Assembly (NCBI GenBank): GCA_026770595.1
Contig: MU634350.1
Coordinates: 1 to 13,011, forward strand
Source of the DNA: Ochromonadaceae sp. CCMP2298
Taxonomy: Eukaryota; Sar; Synurophyceae; Ochromonadales; Ochromonadaceae
Reading direction: 5' to 3'
DNA: 13,011 nt
The notes below the pieces were generated by a model. That model was not told the origin of the DNA. It searched no databases and worked only from the letters and a program-made list of their open reading frames with translations. This document shows positions 1 through 8,371 of the stretch, piece by piece (positions within the stretch are counted from its first letter, which is position 1; every line of letters starts with the position of its first letter). The translations under genes were made by a program, and so were the position numbers.

Positions 1-599
1 ACGGAGGCGGTCTTGTTCGCGTTCTTGCGGAGCTCGGAGGAGAAGGCGTCGGCCAGGGCACAGCGGAACTTGTACTGGCTGTACAGGCGGTCGTGAGCTC
101 CACAGGGCTCGAGCAGACACGCCACATCGAAGACCGTCTTGGGGATGGTGAAGATGGCCGCGCGTCTGCTGCTGAGGGGGAAGGCGGTGGCGGCGATGAA
201 GCTGGCCATGCCATCGGGCTCCCGACCGACACCGACGAAGGACTGCGAGATCCTGAAGACCCCCTCCATGCCCTCTCTGAAGACGGCGTAGTTCGTCCTG
301 AACCACACCTCGTTCAGCACCAGGACAGGAGTGCAGACCGAGCAGGCGCCCAGGTCCAACAGCAGCAGTGCCCGTGCGTCCAGCACCAGCAGGGGGATGA
401 CCCGCACGTGCGAATCTACCCGCATCGCCTCAGCATCATATGGATGCACAGGGAGGAGAGCCGCGTCGATATACTCAGCGCGCAGCAGGTGATGGCAGGC
501 CCAGGTCCTCTCGCTGTTCCGCCGCACGATCTGCGCGTACTGCAGCTCGGCTGCACCCGCCGCCTTGCGGTATGCGAAACATAATCCAGGCTGAAACAT
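1..599 (-). CDS. Unrecognised protein, 5' part of gene, cut by left window edge
   Basis: An open minus-strand frame starts at the ATG at 599-597 and runs unbroken to position 1, giving 199 complete codons and no stop, so the C-terminus lies outside the window. It opens MFQPGLCFAYRKAAGAAELQ and has strongly G/C-ending codons, as the other genes here do. The protein is mostly mixed hydrophobic with evenly spread cysteines and aromatics, and contains ACSVCTPVLVLNEVWF and AIFTIPKTVFDVACLLEPCG. I see no clear membrane segment and recognise no family. An in-frame TGA at 627-629 lies upstream of the ATG. Alternatively, the first exon may lie upstream: a different frame at about 664-757 reads SLALGKLSAELRARVSRSS, and a GTGAAC donor at 663 with a TTTCAG acceptor ending at 591 would join it in phase to PGLCFAYRK. 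That upstream frame has no ATG of its own. The plus-strand reading frame over the same bases is a shadow. Confidence 0.6.
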   Translation of the reverse strand, partial: MFQPGLCFAYRKAAGAAELQYAQIVRRNSERTWACHHLLRAEYIDAALLPVHPYDAEAMRVDSHVRVIPLLVLDARALLLLDLGACSVCTPVLVLNEVWFRTNYAVFREGMEGVFRISQSFVGVGREPDGMASFIAATAFPLSSRRAAIFTIPKTVFDVACLLEPCGAHDRLYSQYKFRCALADAFSSELRKNANKTAS

Positions 600-1422
600 C
601 ACAATACTCGTGCTGACAGATGGTGATCAAGCAAGCTTTTGTGGCGATCGAGATGCAGTTCACACAGATTGCATCGCTGCTGGAGCTGCGGCTGACTCGT
701 GCGCGGAGTTCAGCCGAGAGCTTGCCCAGAGCTAGAGACACCAGACCCTTACGATGCCCACACTACTAGCGCCGACAGGGCCGCACAAAGTGCTTGGGAA
801 TCAAATCGGGCAAATTTGGCCCACTTTGGTGTGCCGTTTCGCCCGATGCGTTTATGAAAAAATGTCGATAAAAAAGTTGGTAACCTCCCTGAGGTTTGTG
901 TTATGTCAAAAGGTTGACCTTTTTCATTGTTGCCAAATTGGTCCCCAGCACAAAATTTCTTTTGGTGAGGGGCGTGCCTGATAGATTAATCAAAATGATA
1001 GATTGTTCAAAATGATAGACTTATTTTCCAAAATGAGACTGTTTACATTTCCCTGTTAGCCATGGCTGCTAGCTATGCCTGCTGAAAGTGCATATCTCAC
1101 AGGCTCCTATAGGGGCTTCATTGCAGCAGGATACACAAGTGGCTCTCATCGGCTCTCAGGGGTGAGCACCAAGTTTGCGACGCTCAGCGGCGAGCCCACT
1201 GCGCCCCCCAAATTCTTTTGCAACCAAATGGTGGATAAAATAATGCGGGGAGAGCTCGAAGCAAAGGGCGTGTCGGTCGCGCAGCAAGGCTAGGGCAGCA
1301 AACAGACGTACTACCGGTAGGGAATAGCATTATAGGTAAATTCCTGTGTACATGATTTTTAAACACTTATAAGCGAAAGTAGTAATCTCCGTTCAGTAGT
1401 CTTCTATGCCTCTGGGGGGGGT
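600..1422. other. AT-rich spacer, no convincing gene
   Basis: This stretch separates the left-edge gene from the end of the RCC1/BTB gene. From about 780 to 1060 it is clearly more AT-rich than the flanking genes. It holds a perfect 7-bp inverted repeat (AAAAGGT, TG centre, ACCTTTT) at 908-923 and the 17-bp tandem repeat described separately. Short frames of 60-75 codons are present on both strands but none shows recognisable motifs or gene-like codon use. Part of 664-757 could be an upstream exon of the left-edge gene. The left-edge gene's promoter and the RCC1/BTB gene's 3' UTR should lie here, but I see no diagnostic motif for either. Confidence 0.5.
979..1033. repeat. 17-bp tandem repeat, two full copies plus a degenerate third
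   Basis: Copies are 979-995 (TGATAGATTAATCAAAA), 996-1012 (TGATAGATTGTTCAAAA, differing at two bases) and a 21-nt version at 1013-1033 (TGATAGAC, then ending TTCCAAAA), followed by TGAGACTG. A related sequence, GTCCAAAATGACTG, occurs near the right end of the window at about 12982-12995. This is read directly from the sequence; no function is assigned. Confidence 0.8.
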
Positions 1423-4400
1423 CTAGAACAAGAACCGGAAAGCAAAGTACGCTAGCAGCACAAATCCGGCGATGTTGACAACGGGAATAATGGGCCCCAG
1501 CACGATGATGCGAGAGACGTGCTGGTAGAAGAAGAAGCACACGCACGCACCCACCAGCGCCCACAGGGGGAAAACCGGCACCTCCTGCTTGGACGTCTCC
1601 TGGTCAGCCGCAGAGCCGCTGTCCCTCGTGCGCTGTATCATGAGCTGCGAGGGTGGGAGGGGGAAGAGCTGCTTCCGGCCCTCCAGCAGCTCCTCCAACA
1701 AACCAGGGAATTCCCCCTGGAAGTCCGCCACGTTGCTGTACTGCACCGTGGACTCATCCCCCTCCACCCCCTCCCCCTGGGACCCTTCGTCATTGTGGTA
1801 GAGGCCCTGTAGCACCGCGAAGTTTACCTTGAGGAAGGCCATCACCTGCAGCTCTAGCCGCAGCGAGTTGAGCAGCTGCGCGGCCCTGAGCAGGTCGAGC
1901 CAGTTGCTCTCGCTAGGTACGAGCATGTTCTCGCACAGCAGCTTCATGTCCGGCACCACGTACCTGTCCGCAGCCATCAGGTCCTCCAGCAGCGCGCCGT
2001 CTGAGCCGTCCGGCAGGCTGCCCGTGTATATAAAGATGAGCAGGCGCAGAAAGCCCACAAACGTGTCCGGCACTACCACGTCCACCATACCCCCGCTGGC
2101 GCCCGAGCCCGAGTAGCGCCCCCCCTCCACCATGCCGGACCGGAACATGGCCCGGAAGTAGGCACAGCGAGACTCCAGCACGAACCGGTGTGCTACCACT
2201 GCGCGTCCCTCGGCGATGAAGCGCACATCTGCGAACTGAGGATCCGCCACCATCGAGCTGAGGTCTCGCGACAGCGTGGGCGGCGGCATGTCCAGCTCCA
2301 TCTTACCCCCACTGCGGCCTTCCTTGCCCGCACTGCTCGGGTCTCTAAGCAGCATCAGGAAGCGTTCGCACAGGATCTGCAGGCGAGGCATGCGTAGCGA
2401 CTTGCCCGTGCGGGAGAGCGAGGTGAGCAGCGAGAGCGAGCCGATGCACCAGGCGGGCAACACATCCCTGCAAGAGAAAGTAAGGCGGTGGGATTAGAAT
2501 GCTAGCAAGCAAAAGAGGGCACATCCCATCTTACTCCGACTACAACCAATCAAAATACCCTGCCTGCAACTCACCTGTACAAAAAGTGCATCAGTGCGCG
2601 CGCTGCGTCTCTGTGCAGCTCGGGCAGCAGTATCTGCACCGGCCCTTGCTCCTCCCCCGCAGTGGGCGACTCCATCACAATCATGTTACGCAGCTCGGGC
2701 GATCGCTGGGCTAACAGTGCCTTGTGGCAGAGGAAGACCTTTCCTGAGGCCAGCAGCATGCAGTCCGCCTTGCCGCGGCTCTCGAAGACAGACACGTGGG
2801 TTTTGTGTGAATACTCGCTTGTCACGCTGCCCGACGCTGACACCGACGCCGAGCCCGGCTGCTTATCGAGCAGGTTATCGAGCAGCGGGGCGGTCAGCTG
2901 CTGCGAGGCAGTCTCCTCCTCCAGCAGGGAGAATATGCGGTTGCCGGAGCAGTAGACGGCCGCCGCCTTGCGGGTGCAGATCTCGCGGAGCCAGGAGTCA
3001 GAGGGGCAGCGGGGGAAGGCCACCACGCTGGCCAGCTTCTGCATCGCCTCGTGCTCGTCCTCGCGCTCCTGCTCCCTCTCCTGCTCCTCCTCCTCCGTCT
3101 CCTCCTCGAACATCAAGCGAGAGGCTGGCATGAAGTTGGGCACGGCGGGGCCAGAGCCGCACAAAAATATGCGCCCCTCTGCGGACCTGAAGACGGTGCA
3201 CAGGTCTCCCGCCTCCACCTGCACCACGTGCTGCTTGCTGCTGGCGAACCCAGCCGAGCTCGTGTTGGCGCTAGCGTCATCCAGGTCCATCACACTGCCG
3301 TTATCGCTTTGCACCGGTCCGCCCGCCAGCATCTCAATTTTTCGGGGCATGGACCACGAGGCGCACCATTCGAACAGCTCGAAAGGTACCATGGCCTTCG
3401 TCTCCGTCGTGGAGATGGAGAAGATCTGGTTGATGCGCCCGTTCCACTCGCCTACGATGGGGCTGTCCTGGTGCCCCAAGCAGGGGGAGCCCCGCGCACC
3501 CCAAGAGTAAGCCAGGCCCCGCTCGTCCACCGCGACGCTGTGGAAGGCGCCGCAGGTCACCATACGCAGTTGTGGGCGGGGCTGGGCAGAAGCCCAGCTC
3601 TCCCCCTGCGCGCGGTAGGCGGCGTTCCCCCGCGGAGAGAGGAAGCGCCCCGCGCCCTCTTCCGCGCCCTCCGCTCCCTCCGTTGGTGCAGCCCCGAAGG
3701 CAGGCAGCAGCACTGGCCTGTAGGCGTCAGCAAGGTATCCCTCACTGGAGGGCCCGCAGCCCACCTGTCCACAAGAGTTCTGCCCCCAGGCCAGCAGCGC
3801 CCCCGAGCGCAGCAGACACAGCGCGTGCGCCTCGCCGCAGGCCACCGCCGTCGCGCCCTCGATCAGCGGTACGCGACGGGGGTGCAGCTGGTAGCGAGCA
3901 GATTTTTTGCCGCCCCTGCGGTAGGGTCCGCGGATTGCCTCTTGCACAGGCACGGGGCCCAGGCCTAGCCGCCCGTGCGCCCATATGCCCCACGAGTAGG
4001 CGTGTCCTGCGCGCGTAACACACACAGTGAAGCCGCCCCCACAGGCCACGTCGACCACCTCTCTCGCCGCCTCCGCCGCGGCGCTTGCTACCCCTGCACC
4101 CCCAGCCTCTGCACCCGCTACCGGCTCCTCTGCTTCCGGATTCAGCTGCTGCGCTGCATTTAGCTCGCCCACCATGACGCGCGTGGGGGTGGGGATAGCC
4201 TTGACCACGCCCACTCCCACCGCGTAGGCCACACCCCAGCCGTACAACTTGCCGCTGCGGTCGATGGCCATAGAGTGGGAGCCGATGGAGCTAGAGCCAG
4301 CGGCAATCTTGACCGCCCCCCTGCCCGCACCTGCGCCTGCGTTGCCCATACTATTGAACCAGTCCACGGGCGTCATAATGGACCGGGCTGCAAAGTCCCC

Positions 4401-6085
4401 AGTTCCCAGGGCTCCTTCTGTGTTGTCCCCGCAAGCGAACAGGGAGCCCATACATGTGAGCAGCAGCGTGTGGTTGCTGCTGCAGGCCAGCATCTTGACC
4501 CGCTCTATGGCAATCACACGATCCAGAGGTATCCTGACAGACACGAGAGGCGGGGAGAAGAGACGAGGTACGAGAGATGAGAAAGGGGGGACGAGAAACG
4601 GGAGACGAGAAACGGGAGACGGAGGAGGAGACAAAGACAGGTGAGGGGTAATACAAATAGAGTTAGCAGTGGAACATGGGGCTTGTGCATTGCGACAGCA
4701 ATATCGGCGCACCTCCTCGGTCCATGCACCATCTCCCCCGCCAGTGCGAGCGCCTGCTCGATCTTCTGCTCGTCCGTCAGACCAGCATCCTCCTTGTCGT
4801 CTTTGACCTTCTTGACGCGCCCGTAACCAGCGAGGGGCCCCAGACCCAAACTATGGGCGGAATCGAAACCCCAGCCGTACAGTTCTACGCAAAAGGAAGC
4901 CTGCGCTGCCGCAGTTGCATCTGCATCCTTGTCAGAGGTTTCCTTCGCACTCTCCTTCGACGCCGCCGCATCTAAATCTGCTGCGGCTGCTGTTGGTGTC
5001 TCTCCCTCCGGTCCCTCTGCTGCCCCGTCCGCTGCTGCCTCTTCCGCAGAGCTGGCCAGCCTGGTGCCCACCAGCAAATACACTCTTATGTCGTCCTCCC
5101 CCTCAGCCCCCACCTTGCTGCGCTTGGGCGGCGGCGGCGGCACTTGCATCTTGCCCCCACTGGCGCCCAGCACAGACCCCTGCGAGAAGGCGTCGATGAC
5201 AGCGTCGGTCAGGCTGAACTCCCGGTAGTACACCGCCTCCAGCGTCGTGTCTGCCTCCAACTGCACGTCCACTAAGGCAGCCGCTGCTGCTGCCGCGGCT
5301 CTATCTGAATTGGGAGCGTCCTTGACCGGCGCCAGGGCGGGGGCTAGCTCCAGCGACAGCCGCACGCGCACGGAGAAGCTCAGCTCGCCCACCCCGTTGT
5401 GCCCCACGTAGATCTGCACATGCCGGAAGGGCTCATCGCTATCGCTCGCAATTTCCAATGGGAGGGCGCTCCAGCGGGGAAAGCGCGCGCGCAGGGTCTC
5501 CTCGCAGACGGCGGATGCCAGGTCGCCCTCCCAGGCACCGATGCGCGCTGCGAACTCAGCGTACCTGGCGCAGCTGCCCTCTCCGATGGTCGGACTCGCG
5601 CTGCGCAGAGCCCTCCGCAGTACAGCGTCCAGATCATCCGGGGCCGTCTTGGGGGAGAACTTGCCTTTGTACACGTGCGTGTACTCGGCGGAGAAGTCGT
5701 ACCCGCTGTACGAGTGCACTGTGACGATCAGCGACTCGCCCGCCAGCCGCCCGCGCACCCGCTCCACCACCGGGCACAGCCTAACTTGCTTGGGGTATGC
5801 CGTAGACCCCATCTGTAGCAGAAAGTCTCTAAATTCCTGGCGACCCTTGCGCGGTGGCATGTAGTGGGGTGGGTTTGCCAGCGCATGCTTCTTGGCCGCT
5901 TCCAGCAACACTTGGAACGACGCACTAGTCAGGCGCCCGTCCAGCTCGTTCAGTTTGAAAGTCTGCAATGCACTATCCTCCGGCGCCTGTAGTTGTGGTG
6001 CATGCCGATAGCCAGACCCGACCTGGCGCAGCAAGTTGTTCACGCGCTCTCGTGAATGGATCAAACCGCTGAGCTCCGCCTCCAT
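1423..6085 (-). CDS. RCC1-repeat, double-BTB protein with C-terminal membrane hairpin (3 exons)
   Basis: Exons on the minus strand are 6085-4713, 4533-2575 and 2467-1423; both introns are phase 2 and GT-AG. The product is 1458 residues. Residues 1-400 are unrecognised, with a poly-Ala run near 263-270, a PPPPPKRSK stretch near 316-324 and an Ala/Glu linker. RCC1-type repeats fill about 400-930: YGWGFDSAHSLGLG, LFACGDNTEGALGTG, KLYGWG, AYSWGIWAHGRLGLG, LLAWGQNSCGQVGCG and AYSWGARGSPCLG. An acidic Glu/Arg stretch follows. BTB1 starts near 1040 (KADCMLLASGKVFLCHKALL) and is split by intron 2; BTB2 spans about 1184-1295 (FADVRFIAEG, AHRFVLESRCAYFRAMF, FIYTGSLPDG). The last 50 residues form two hydrophobic segments (about 1409-1425 and 1430-1458) ending at the stop. 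In known families BTB domains dimerise and recruit cullin-3, and RCC1 propellers bind partners, so a membrane-tethered ubiquitin-ligase adaptor is an inference. An in-frame TAA upstream fixes the ATG. Confidence 0.88.
2468..2574 (-). other. Intron 2 of the RCC1/BTB gene
   Basis: A 107-nt GT-AG intron with donor GTGAGT at 2574 and acceptor TTGCAG ending at 2468. Joining AG (exon 2) to G (exon 3) restores an Arg codon and continues the first BTB domain as HFLYR-DVLPAW. Reading through hits a stop at once. Confidence 0.88.
4534..4712 (-). other. Intron 1 of the RCC1/BTB gene
   Basis: A 179-nt intron with donor GTGCGC at 4712 and acceptor CTGTCAG ending at 4534. Splicing joins HGPRR to IPLDRVIAIERV in frame in the middle of the propeller region. 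The transcribed strand is very pyrimidine-rich because of the internal 14-bp tandem repeat. The donor is weaker than others in the window (GTGCGC), so alternative use is conceivable. Confidence 0.82.
4591..4618. repeat. 14-bp tandem repeat inside intron 1
   Basis: Two perfect copies of ACGAGAAACGGGAG (4591-4604 and 4605-4618) followed by a partial third. It lies in the intron and supplies a pyrimidine-rich run on the transcribed strand upstream of the acceptor at 4534. Confidence 0.85.
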
Positions 6086-6092
6086 TGTCAGC

Positions 6093-6137
6093 TTACAGCA
6101 CGCCCAATGCCTTCTCGAGCTTCCTCTTGCGCTTTCG
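6093..6137 (-). other. Near-copy of the last 15 codons of the DEK_C/Myb gene
   Basis: Read on the minus strand, 6137-6093 encodes RKRKRKLEKALGVL and a TAA stop. The DEK_C/Myb gene ends with the same 14 residues and TGA at 6457-6413. Only four of the 45 bases differ, and all are silent (CGG/CGC, AAA/AAG, CTT/CTG, TGA/TAA). The frame is closed upstream by a TGA about ten codons further up, so this is either a duplicated fragment or an extra terminal exon with a possible acceptor at the AAAGCAG just before CGAAGGCTC. Its end lies only 7 nt from the ATG of the RCC1/BTB gene. Confidence 0.7.
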
Positions 6138-6233
6138 CCGCCTTGAGAGCCTTCGCTGCTTTAGTCAATGGATGCAGCAGAATTTGGAGGGTAGCAGGGG
6201 TCTTTCTGCTGCCGAAGGAGCTCAGATCCAAGA

Positions 6234-6258
6234 GGATCGATCGTGCATCGATCGATCC
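6234..6258. repeat. Perfect 10-bp inverted repeat with 5-nt centre
   Basis: Arms GGATCGATCG (6234-6243) and CGATCGATCC (6249-6258) are exact reverse complements around TGCAT. It sits about 150 nt upstream of the start codon of the RCC1/BTB gene, where a promoter would be expected. It could be a dimeric protein-binding site or an RNA hairpin if transcribed; the sequence alone does not decide. Confidence 0.8.
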
Positions 6259-6352
6259 GTTTCTTTGCTCCCCGCAAAAGAAAGGTTCCCAGCTTTCTTG
6301 GTCCCCTGATGTAAGAATTCATAGAATATAGAATGAAGAATTCATTATAAAC

Positions 6353-6375
6353 TTAACTCTGTTCAACCGAGTTAA
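6353..6375. repeat. 7-bp inverted repeat just downstream of the DEK_C/Myb stop codon
   Basis: TTAACTC (6353-6359) and GAGTTAA (6369-6375) are perfect complements with a 9-nt loop, about 40 nt beyond the stop codon on the transcribed strand and in an AT-rich patch. A direct repeat AAGAATTCAT flanks it at about 6313 and 6338. It could form a hairpin in the 3' UTR; function unknown. Confidence 0.6.
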
Positions 6376-6412
6376 TATACAGTATAGTACACTATTTTCA
6401 AAGAAAAGCTCA

Positions 6413-8371
6413 TCAAAGCACGCCCAATGCTTTCTCGAGCTTCCTCTTCCGCTTTCGCTCCTTCTTGGCGTCCGCGCTCTCCTCGACCGAACCCCCCATA
6501 TCCGCTGACCCGTCACAACATCGATCGACTTCCTCTCGCTTTCTCTTCTTCTCCTTGTCCTTTTTCTTCGAAACAGTTTCGACACTCGGGCCAACTGAAG
6601 TGGGAGGGGACGATGGCGGAGCTGCTTGCTTTTCCCTCTTCTCCTTCCTCTCCTTCTTCCTCTCCTTCTTTTCCTCCTTCCTCTTCTGTGCCCCCCTCTC
6701 CTCCTCCTCCCTCATCTCCTCCTCCCTCTTCTCCTCCTCCCTCTTCTCCTCCTCCCTCTTCTCCTCCTCCCTCTTCTCCTCCTCCCTCATCTCCTCCTCC
6801 CTCTTCTCCTCCTCCCTCTTCTCCTTCTCTCTCTTCTCTCGCTTCTCCTTCTTCCTCTCTTTCTTCTCCTCCTTCCTCTTTTCCTCCTTCTTCTTTTCCT
6901 CCTTCCTCTTTTCCACCTCCCTCTTTTCCTTCTCCCCCTCCTCCTTCTCCCTCTCCTCCTTCTCCCCCTCCTCCTTCTCTCTCTTTTCCTGTTTCTTTTT
7001 CTTCTTGTCCGACACCTCAGAAGCCCCACTCTTCGTTGATGCTAAGGGGGAAGATGTACCTCCCGCTTCACTCTCCACCTGCACCTCCCGCTCTCCATTG
7101 TCCTTTCCATCCTCCAGCTCGGTCGAGGATAAAGTATTCCCTAGCTCGGTCCCTCCCATATACTTGTCGAGGAGAAAGTGCACCCTCTCTTCAAACGTGA
7201 CTACATCTGTCTCATTCTCACACCACCTCTGCATGCTCCTCCAGCGAACCGTCGAAGCGGCTTGGTAGCAGTTGAACTCTCGATCCAGGTCCGCCCAGAC
7301 CACCTCTGTCTCATCTTCGTACTTCCCCTCCTGCAGACGACTCAGCAACTGCACCTTCCGCTCGCTGGGGGTAAGTTTTTCGTACCTTTGCTCGTGCTCG
7401 ACGAGTCCAGGATCTGGTTTGGTCAGAGTACTGCTGCCACTACTCGTGCCCTTTTGGGGACTGTCCCCACTTCCACTCCCTTGTCCTAGCTTTGCATCGC
7501 GGACGAGGGCGGGCCATCTGCGGGAGTAGTCCAAGGGCAGCCGCTCCTTCTTCATCACAGCAGCAATCGCAGTCCACGGCAGTCTCTTCTCCGGAAGATC
7601 TTGTCCCTCTTGCAAATTCTGGACCTTCCTGACCGCTTCCACCAGTCGCGCATCCTCCGCCTTCGTGAACCGCCCCGTGACTGTCCTGCCCTGCAGTCGG
7701 ATCAGGTTCTGCCTGCAGTCGTCTGGCAACTTGTTCATCAAGCTCCCAATAATGTTGTACTTGCGTCCGTGGCACTCGACCAGCTGCGCGAGATGCTTCT
7801 TCTCCGCCTCAGTGAAGCTGCCGCTGCCCAGTATTGGGCGAGAATATAGTCTTTGAGCATGATGCCAAATCGACTACAGCAATAGGATCGAGAAGGAGGC
7901 TGGTGAGCTTTCATAGCATGAAGAAGATGCTTGAATAGGGGATCTTACCACATGTTTCCTGTTCGGTAGCAGCTGTCGGAGGTGCCTCCACAGGTCCAAA
8001 TACCTCTTTTTGGACGATTCTTGCTCTACATTCAGAAGAGAGACGAGGTCCTCGATAGTGAGACCGCGCTCATTTGCATAGTCCTGCCCGACCCTCGATA
8101 TCAGATCCGACTCAGCCTTTGAGAATTTCCCCTCCTTATACTCATCCTCTGCCTCCCTCTTACCCCCAGACGCACAAAAGTATTTGACGATATTGAAAAT
8201 AGTCTCTTTCCTTTCTCCTCGGAAGTAGTCTGCCGGAAGCGAAAGCTCATTCAGCACGTGCGTACGAACATCCTTGATGCTGATGTCCCCTAAGTCGTTA
8301 CTATAGCGTTTCAAGAAGTCGTTGACTGCAACCCGTATCGACGACTCCGTAACTTCCACCTGAACCTCCAT
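6413..8371 (-). CDS. DEK_C plus Myb/SANT-like nuclear protein, TTF1/Reb1-like, with Lys/Glu tail (2 exons)
   Basis: Exons are 8371-7949 and 7873-6413 (phase 0), giving 627 residues. An in-frame TAG sits two codons before the ATG. Residues about 5-66 look like a DEK C-terminal domain (VAVNDFLKRY, DISIKDVRTHVLNEL, RKETIFNIVKYF). Three Myb/SANT-like units follow, each opening with a GxFxxAE motif: GKFSKAESDLI (about 80), GSFTEAEKKHLAQLVECHG (about 158) and GRFTKAEDARLVEAVRKV (about 208, with LPWTAIAAVMKK and YSRRWPALV). This resembles the RNA polymerase I terminator group TTF1/Reb1, so DNA binding in the nucleus is likely, and rDNA termination or fork blocking is a hypothesis. Residues about 430-560 are almost pure Lys/Glu/Arg, including KREEE repeats, and the C-terminus is the basic RKRKRKLEKALGVL. 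Divergent from the methyltransferase gene. Which exact Myb subfamily it belongs to is uncertain. Confidence 0.82.
6629..7007. repeat. Long polypyrimidine/polypurine tract
   Basis: The plus strand is almost entirely C and T for about 380 nt, with fewer than about ten purines. It encodes the Lys/Glu/Arg tail of the DEK_C/Myb protein from the minus strand. Because stop codons need purines, all three plus-strand frames stay open here, producing spurious Ser/Pro- and Leu-rich frames. Such tracts can form triplex DNA and are unstable in copy number. Confidence 0.85.
6711..6815. repeat. 15-bp minisatellite, seven units, encoding KREEE/MREEE
   Basis: Seven consecutive 15-bp units of CTCWTCTCCTCCTCC (fourth base A in the units at 6711 and 6786, T in the others) run 6711-6815, then decay. 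On the coding minus strand each unit is five codons, KREEE or MREEE, so unit gain or loss keeps the reading frame. Confidence 0.9.
7874..7948 (-). other. Intron of the DEK_C/Myb gene
   Basis: A 75-nt GT-AG intron, donor GTAAGA at 7948, acceptor GCTGTAG ending at 7874. Splicing joins NRKHV to SIWHHAQRLYSRPIL in phase 0. The intron length is a multiple of three and its only in-frame stop is the TAG of the acceptor itself, so retention would give a 165-residue protein with the DEK_C domain and first Myb-like unit only. Confidence 0.82.

Noticed and set aside
93-584. Plus-strand frame of 163 codons at the left edge
   Set aside because: It is antisense to a longer frame that extends to the window edge and has better protein-like composition; the plus reading is Gln/Asp/His-rich without motifs.
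3051-3968. Plus-strand frame of 305 codons opposite the RCC1 exon
   Set aside because: The opposite strand carries clear RCC1 repeats over the same bases; the plus frame is Arg/Ala-rich shadow sequence.
6711-6815. CRISPR-like array
   Set aside because: The units are contiguous 15-bp copies without spacers and encode a protein tail, so this is a coding minisatellite.
6427-7268. Long plus-strand open frames rich in Ser/Pro or Leu
   Set aside because: They are open only because the plus strand is nearly free of purines here; the minus-strand frame is continuous with recognisable Myb-like domains on one side and the conserved basic tail on the other.
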